Shown piece by piece: positions 31,743 to 35,097 of a DNA stretch of 35,097 nt. The position numbers and the translations under genes were made by a program. Each line of letters starts with the position of its first letter. The stretch's first letter is position 1. The DNA is from an uncultured Eubacteriales bacterium (lineage in GTDB: Bacteria > Bacillota > Clostridia > Christensenellales > Aristaeellaceae): contig CACWLY010000015.1 in assembly GCA_902761825.1 (NCBI GenBank), forward strand, positions 1-35,097. The letters run 5' to 3'. A model generated the notes under the pieces. That model ran no database searches and was not told where the DNA came from. It saw only the letters and a program-made list of their open reading frames with translations.

Positions 31743-32354
31743 TTATATCGCTTCCTTCCGCTTGCATTCGGCGTACATCAGGCTGATCCGCGCCGCCATT
31801 TCCCGGTGATACAGCACCTGCCAGCCGTTTGATTCCAGCCAGTCGAGGTATTCCCGGCCCGACCATTGGTGCTCAAACCGGATCCCGGCGATCGTCAGGA
31901 CGCGCGACCAGACGCGGCTGCCCAGCCCGCCCCTGTGGTTGACGAAGTTCGGTGCGATGAGAACGCCGCCGGGCCGCAGCACCCGGCCGATCTCGGATAG
32001 CGCCTTTTCGGGCTCCGGCATGACGTGCAGGGCGTTGGAGATGATCACGGCGTCGAAGGACGCGTCCGCGTAGGGCAGCGCCGTGCCGTCCGCCACCTCG
32101 AAGGTCAGGTTCTCGGGGCATTCGCCCTTTTTGGCTTCGGCGATCATGCCGTCGGAATAATCGGTTGCGATCATGCGCCTGGCCGCCGGCGCGACGTGCT
32201 TGGCCAGCAGCCCGGGGCCGGTGGCGATCTCCAGCACCTCCATGCCCCGGATGATCCGCGGGATGCGGTCGTACATGAAGCGGTAGATTTTGATATCCGC
32301 CCGCATGGCCTTTTCATAGATCGGCGCGTACAGATCCCAGATTTTCTTTTTCAT
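31743..32354 (-). CDS. Class I SAM-dependent methyltransferase
   Basis: A 203-residue protein starting with MKKKIWDLYAPIYEKAM, a beginning typical of UbiE/COQ5-like small methyltransferases. Motif I is VLEIATGPG (about 44-52), with the acidic strand end ATDYS, then DGTALPY, the NALHVM segment and LRPGGVL. The longer ORF from 32516 overlaps the AraC gene and is rejected. The ribosome binding site is weak (GGAAG, 5 nt), but the gene starts only 10 bp after the AraC stop. The methyl acceptor is unknown; UbiE-like members act on lipids, quinones or small molecules. Confidence 0.85.
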   Translation of the reverse strand: MKKKIWDLYAPIYEKAMRADIKIYRFMYDRIPRIIRGMEVLEIATGPGLLAKHVAPAARRMIATDYSDGMIAEAKKGECPENLTFEVADGTALPYADASFDAVIISNALHVMPEPEKALSEIGRVLRPGGVLIAPNFVNHRGGLGSRVWSRVLTIAGIRFEHQWSGREYLDWLESNGWQVLYHREMAARISLMYAECKRKEAI

Positions 32355-32364
32355 GACGCTTCCA

Positions 32365-32727
32365 TCACGCCTCCGCCTTTTCGCCGGCTTTGATGAGCTT
32401 CCGGTATTCGCTGGGGGTGCAGCCCACCGTTTTCCGGAAGATATGGGAAAAATGGGAAGAGGAGACGAACCCCGCCGCTTCGCCCACCTCGGATATCGAC
32501 AGATCGGTCCGCGCAAGCAGAGCCTTCGCCTTCGCGCAGCGGAGCTGGTGATGATAGCTGAGCGGCGTCATGCCGGTATATCGCTTGAAGGTGCGCAGCA
32601 GATAGTTCCCGTTGACGTAGAGCGCCTTCGCCATCCTCTCCAGCGAAAACCTTTCTTCGCTGTGGGCTTCCATGTAGGCTTGCGCCGCTTCGGACAAGGC
32701 TTTGCCGCTGGTCTTTTTTTCTTTCAA
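32365..32727 (-). CDS. Stand-alone AraC-family DNA-binding protein
   Basis: A 120-residue protein consisting almost only of the AraC/XylS double helix-turn-helix (about 12-112): LERMAKALYVNGNYLLRTFKRYTG for the first HTH, ISEVGEAAGFVSSSHFSHIFRKTVGCTPSEYRK for the second, the latter typical of the family. There is no sensor domain, so activity may depend on its amount or on a partner. The start is TTG (32725-32727) with GGAAGGG 6 nt upstream; the first Met is residue 19, inside the domain. It leads the operon AraC-methyltransferase-MBL-HMA and is under two iron boxes, so iron should repress it. It may relay the iron signal to more genes. Confidence 0.88.
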   Translation of the reverse strand: MKEKKTSGKALSEAAQAYMEAHSEERFSLERMAKALYVNGNYLLRTFKRYTGMTPLSYHHQLRCAKAKALLARTDLSISEVGEAAGFVSSSHFSHIFRKTVGCTPSEYRKLIKAGEKAEA

Positions 32728-32766
32728 GCCGGACCCTTCCTTCTCACTGGAATGCGCGCCATTAAA

Positions 32767-32780
32767 TTAGATATTACTAA
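32767..32780. promoter_or_regulatory. Iron box 6 (leader of the AraC operon)
   Basis: TTAG-ATATTA-CTAA. Its centre is 28 bp from the centre of box 7; in the feo promoter the two centres are 29 bp apart. Confidence 0.85.
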
Positions 32781-32791
32781 CCACAAAAATA

Positions 32792-32820
32792 ATATTAGCA
32801 TATTCTAACCGCTTTGTCAC
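32792..32820 (-). promoter_or_regulatory. Promoter of the AraC operon
   Basis: Leftward -35 GTGACA (32815-32820), 17-bp spacer, -10 TAATAT (32792-32797). Iron box 7 lies in the spacer and overlaps the -10. Confidence 0.7.
32795..32808. promoter_or_regulatory. Iron box 7 (AraC promoter spacer)
   Basis: TTAG-CATATT-CTAA between -35 and -10 of the AraC promoter, the same place as box 1 in the feo promoter. Confidence 0.85.
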
Positions 32821-32904
32821 GCGTTTTTTTAAAATGTCAATATCAGGCAACTGAATTTGTTAAACTGGTCAATATCCGGATAGCGGACAGCCGGGGCGAT
32901 ATGC

Positions 32905-32910
32905 TATCAT
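32905..32910 (+). promoter_or_regulatory. Extended -10 of the FTR1-P19 operon
   Basis: TGC-TATCAT (extended -10; TATCAT at 32905-32910). I see no good -35 at 16-18 bp, so the TG extension may compensate. Iron box 8 begins 11 bp later. Confidence 0.55.
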
Positions 32911-32920
32911 ACCAACCGGG

Positions 32921-32934
32921 TTAGCAAACGCTAA
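32921..32934. promoter_or_regulatory. Iron box 8 (FTR1 start region)
   Basis: TTAG-CAAACG-CTAA, extended by a flanking GG and CA to GGTTAG-N6-CTAACA. Position fits repression of FTR1-P19. Confidence 0.85.
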
Positions 32935-32980
32935 CATTCCCTGCTTCCACGGGAGGAAGGGAAGGAAAGGATGGCGCGGG

Positions 32981-34729
32981 ATGAAGAAAAGAAGCTTCGC
33001 CATGAAGCTGCTGTGCGGACTTGCGATCCTGCTGCTTGCGCTGCCCTGGGGCGCGCTGGCGGAGGAGGGCGCTTCCACCCGCTGGGCGGACGCGGCGGAT
33101 CAGATCGACAAGTTTCTGGACGCCGCCTTTGAAAGCTATCTGGACGGCGACGCGAAAGCGGCTTACGACAACGTGAGCAACGCGTATTTCCGGGTATATG
33201 AAACCACCGGGTTTGAGCGGCAGACCATGAGCTACGTCTCCGGCAACCGGAAAAACGCGGTGGAGATGCAGTTTTCGGCCTGCAAGGCGGCGGTGAAAAA
33301 GGAAAATACCGATCAGGAAACGATCGTTTCCGTTCGCAGCGCGCTGCAGAAGCTGAAGGCCATGATCCGCGAGGACGGCAACAAGCTCTCGGCGCTGCAG
33401 GGCGGCGTGCAGAGCGAAACCAAGTATTACAAACGGGGCGAACTGGTCCCGGCCGATCCCTATCCCGAATACTCCGCCGATCCCAATGCCGCGCAGAAGT
33501 ATGCCAGCTGGTACGAGGCGGCGACGCTGGTGAAGGAGCTGCTGGACACCGCCTATATGGGCTATCTGGATAAGGACTTTGAAGCCGCGCTGGATAACCT
33601 GAACACGGCGTACTATTCCGTTTACGAGGAATCCGGCCTGAGCCACAAAATCTATACCGGCCTGTCGCTGAAGGACCGGCAGAAAACGGACGGGTATTTC
33701 TCCGATCTGCGCGCGCTGGTCGCTTCGGCTTCGGCAAAATATCAGAAGAACAAATACCGCACGACCACCGACGGGGCGAAGAACCTGATCCTGAAACAGG
33801 CCAAAACCCTGGACGCCCAGGCGGCGGAAGCCAAAGCCGCGCTTGCCGCGGAAACGGGCGAGGAGGCCGCTGAACCGCAGGAGGAAGCAAAGCAGACCGA
33901 TCCCCGGCTGCTGACCTTCCTGGGCGCGTTCGGCATTATCGTCCGCGAGGGCCTGGAAGCGATCCTGGTCATCGCCGCGATCATCGCCTATCTCACCAAG
34001 AGCGGCAACGGAAAGAGCCTGAAAAACGTGTACATCGGCGCGGTCTGCGGCGTGGTCGCCAGCTTCATCGCCGCCGCCGTGCTGGCCTGGGCCAAGCGGG
34101 CGTTCGTCGGCGCGGGGCTTGCGCAGGAGGTCATCGAGGGCATTACCGCCCTGATCGCCGTGTGCGTGCTGTTCTACGTGAGCAACTGGATGATCAGCAA
34201 GGCGGAGGCCGCCTCCTGGAGCCGGTACATCGACGGCAAGGTACAGTCCTCCGTGGAGCAGGGCAGCGCCTTCGCCCTGGCGTTCACCGCGTTTTTGTCC
34301 GTGTTCCGGGAGGGCGCGGAGGTGGTGCTCTTCTACCAGCCGATGCTTTCGGAGGGCAATCCCGGCATGGTGTGGGCGGGCTTCGGCGCGGGCTGCGTGC
34401 TGCTGGTGTTCGTGTACCTGGCGATCACGAAGCTCTCCATCCGGCTGCCCATCAAGGTGTTCTTCACCGCCACTTCCATCCTGATGGCCGTGATGTGCGT
34501 TTCCTTCCTGGGCAGCGGCATCAAGGAGCTGGCCGAGGGCAACGTGTTCGACCTCTCCCTTCGCGTGCCCGGCGTGCCGGAAAACGACGTGATCCAGATA
34601 TTCGGCATCTATCCCTGGCTGGAAACGCTGCTGCCCCAGCTGATCCTCGCCATCGTCCTGCTGGTCACGTTCCTGATCGCCCATTACCGGGGCAAAATGG
34701 ACGCGCTGAAAGCGAAGTATTCCGGATAA
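32981..34729 (+). CDS. FTR1-family iron permease with N-terminal extracytoplasmic domain
   Basis: A 582-residue protein. A signal peptide (about 1-27, ending GALAEEG) is followed by an extracytoplasmic helical region (28-300) made of two similar halves; both contain the pattern AY-N(L/V)-(S/N)-x-AY-(Y/F)-x-VYE. A permease domain of about seven helices follows from 312, carrying the two iron-exchange motifs REGLE (322-326) and REGAE (443-447). In yeast Ftr1 and bacterial FetM/EfeU these Glu motifs carry iron across the membrane. The ATG at 32981 has AAGGAAAGGA about 9 nt upstream. A P19-family gene follows after 80 bp, the FTR1-P19 pairing known from other bacteria. Iron box 8 lies 46 bp before the start. 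Confidence 0.93.
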   Translation: MKKRSFAMKLLCGLAILLLALPWGALAEEGASTRWADAADQIDKFLDAAFESYLDGDAKAAYDNVSNAYFRVYETTGFERQTMSYVSGNRKNAVEMQFSACKAAVKKENTDQETIVSVRSALQKLKAMIREDGNKLSALQGGVQSETKYYKRGELVPADPYPEYSADPNAAQKYASWYEAATLVKELLDTAYMGYLDKDFEAALDNLNTAYYSVYEESGLSHKIYTGLSLKDRQKTDGYFSDLRALVASASAKYQKNKYRTTTDGAKNLILKQAKTLDAQAAEAKAALAAETGEEAAEPQEEAKQTDPRLLTFLGAFGIIVREGLEAILVIAAIIAYLTKSGNGKSLKNVYIGAVCGVVASFIAAAVLAWAKRAFVGAGLAQEVIEGITALIAVCVLFYVSNWMISKAEAASWSRYIDGKVQSSVEQGSAFALAFTAFLSVFREGAEVVLFYQPMLSEGNPGMVWAGFGAGCVLLVFVYLAITKLSIRLPIKVFFTATSILMAVMCVSFLGSGIKELAEGNVFDLSLRVPGVPENDVIQIFGIYPWLETLLPQLILAIVLLVTFLIAHYRGKMDALKAKYSG

Positions 34730-34809
34730 CAAAGGTACCCCCGCGGAGCTGCCCCGCGCAGCCCGCGACGGATATACAACCAAATCAACGTTCTGAGGAG
34801 GAAATTATC

Positions 34810-35097
34810 ATGAAAAAGTTTGTTGCACTGCTGCTTGCCGCTATGATGCTGATGAGCATGTCCGCCTTCGGTCTCGCCGAGGAAGAAGCGGGCTTCGATG
34901 AATACGAACTGGGCGTTGAAGGCGAACAGGAAGTCGACTTTATGACCATGGCGATGGTTTATTTCCAGCCCGTGGACATGGCGCCCGCCGAGAACGCGAC
35001 CCCCAAGGAAGGCTCCGACCTGCACATCGAAGTGGACCTCACCGCCAACGAGAACCCCTACGGCTTCCCCGTGGACGGCTGGGTGCCCTACCTGAGC
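34810..35097 (+). CDS. P19/Tp34-family iron-binding protein (5' part, runs off the window)
   Basis: The first 96 codons of a secreted protein with a signal peptide (MKKFVALLLAAMMLMSMSAF...). The mature start is acidic. VYFQPVDMAPA and DLHIEVDL contain the Met and His of the P19 metal site, and GWVPYL matches the family. P19 proteins are periplasmic or surface iron proteins that work with FTR1. GAGGAGG lies 7 nt before the ATG. The gap after FTR1 holds no terminator, so both are probably one transcript. Confidence 0.9.
   Translation, partial: MKKFVALLLAAMMLMSMSAFGLAEEEAGFDEYELGVEGEQEVDFMTMAMVYFQPVDMAPAENATPKEGSDLHIEVDLTANENPYGFPVDGWVPYLS

Overview
The window looks like a chromosomal segment of a GC-rich member of the Bacillota, class Clostridia (gut-type, probably uncultured). 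Reasons: strong GGAGG ribosome binding sites, sigma-A promoters of the TTGACA-17-TATAAT type, a feoA-feoA-feoB set followed by a tiny Cys-rich FeoB-associated protein, a DUF3793 protein, a clostridial-style cyclic glucan synthase and several TTG or GTG starts. Coding DNA is very rich in G/C at third positions, while promoters and mobile repeats are AT-rich. I cannot name a genus.

Left part (1-10.8 kb): two different short repeats lie next to each other at the left edge. A leftward series of genes follows: a degenerate-GGDEF/EAL cyclic-di-GMP phosphodiesterase, a Nudix-GNAT fusion, a DUF4340 protein, an ABC-2 permease fused to a GldG-like domain (no ATPase in view), a GT2 glycosyltransferase, a secreted protein of unknown function and a membrane sulfatase-fold phosphoglycerol-transferase-like enzyme. 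Divergent from the last is a 2,355-residue NdvB-type cyclic beta-1,2-glucan synthase (10.8-17.9 kb). The pair may make and decorate a surface glucan. An HtrA-type protease follows.

Right part (19.4-35.1 kb): this is an iron island. A short DtxR-family regulator carrying the DtxR-type metal Cys precedes feoA1-feoA2-feoB and the FeoB-associated protein. Further on are a large secreted protein with ZinT-like and GLUG-like regions, a DUF3793 protein, an operon (AraC-type regulator, SAM methyltransferase, metallo-beta-lactamase-fold hydrolase, HMA metallochaperone) and an FTR1 iron permease with a P19-family iron protein that runs off the window. Eight exact copies and one near copy of an inverted repeat, TTAG-N6-CTAA, sit only at the promoters or leaders of these genes. 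This pattern is the core of the classical DtxR box, so the sequence itself outlines one iron regulon. One member is a promoter-operator followed after about 66 nt by a terminator, which could be an iron-regulated small RNA or an attenuator.

An ABC exporter pair (23.4-26.4 kb) interrupts the island. It is bracketed by copies of a 130-bp MITE-like element with 26-27 bp terminal inverted repeats. The left copy has lost its right half and is fused into the ATPase gene, removing the normal start. The right copy sits exactly on the permease stop codon. A second repeat family (a 163-bp copy at 111-273 and a 503-bp copy at 30049-30551) folds in its long form into at least seven hairpins, including one multibranch structure, and has no coding capacity.
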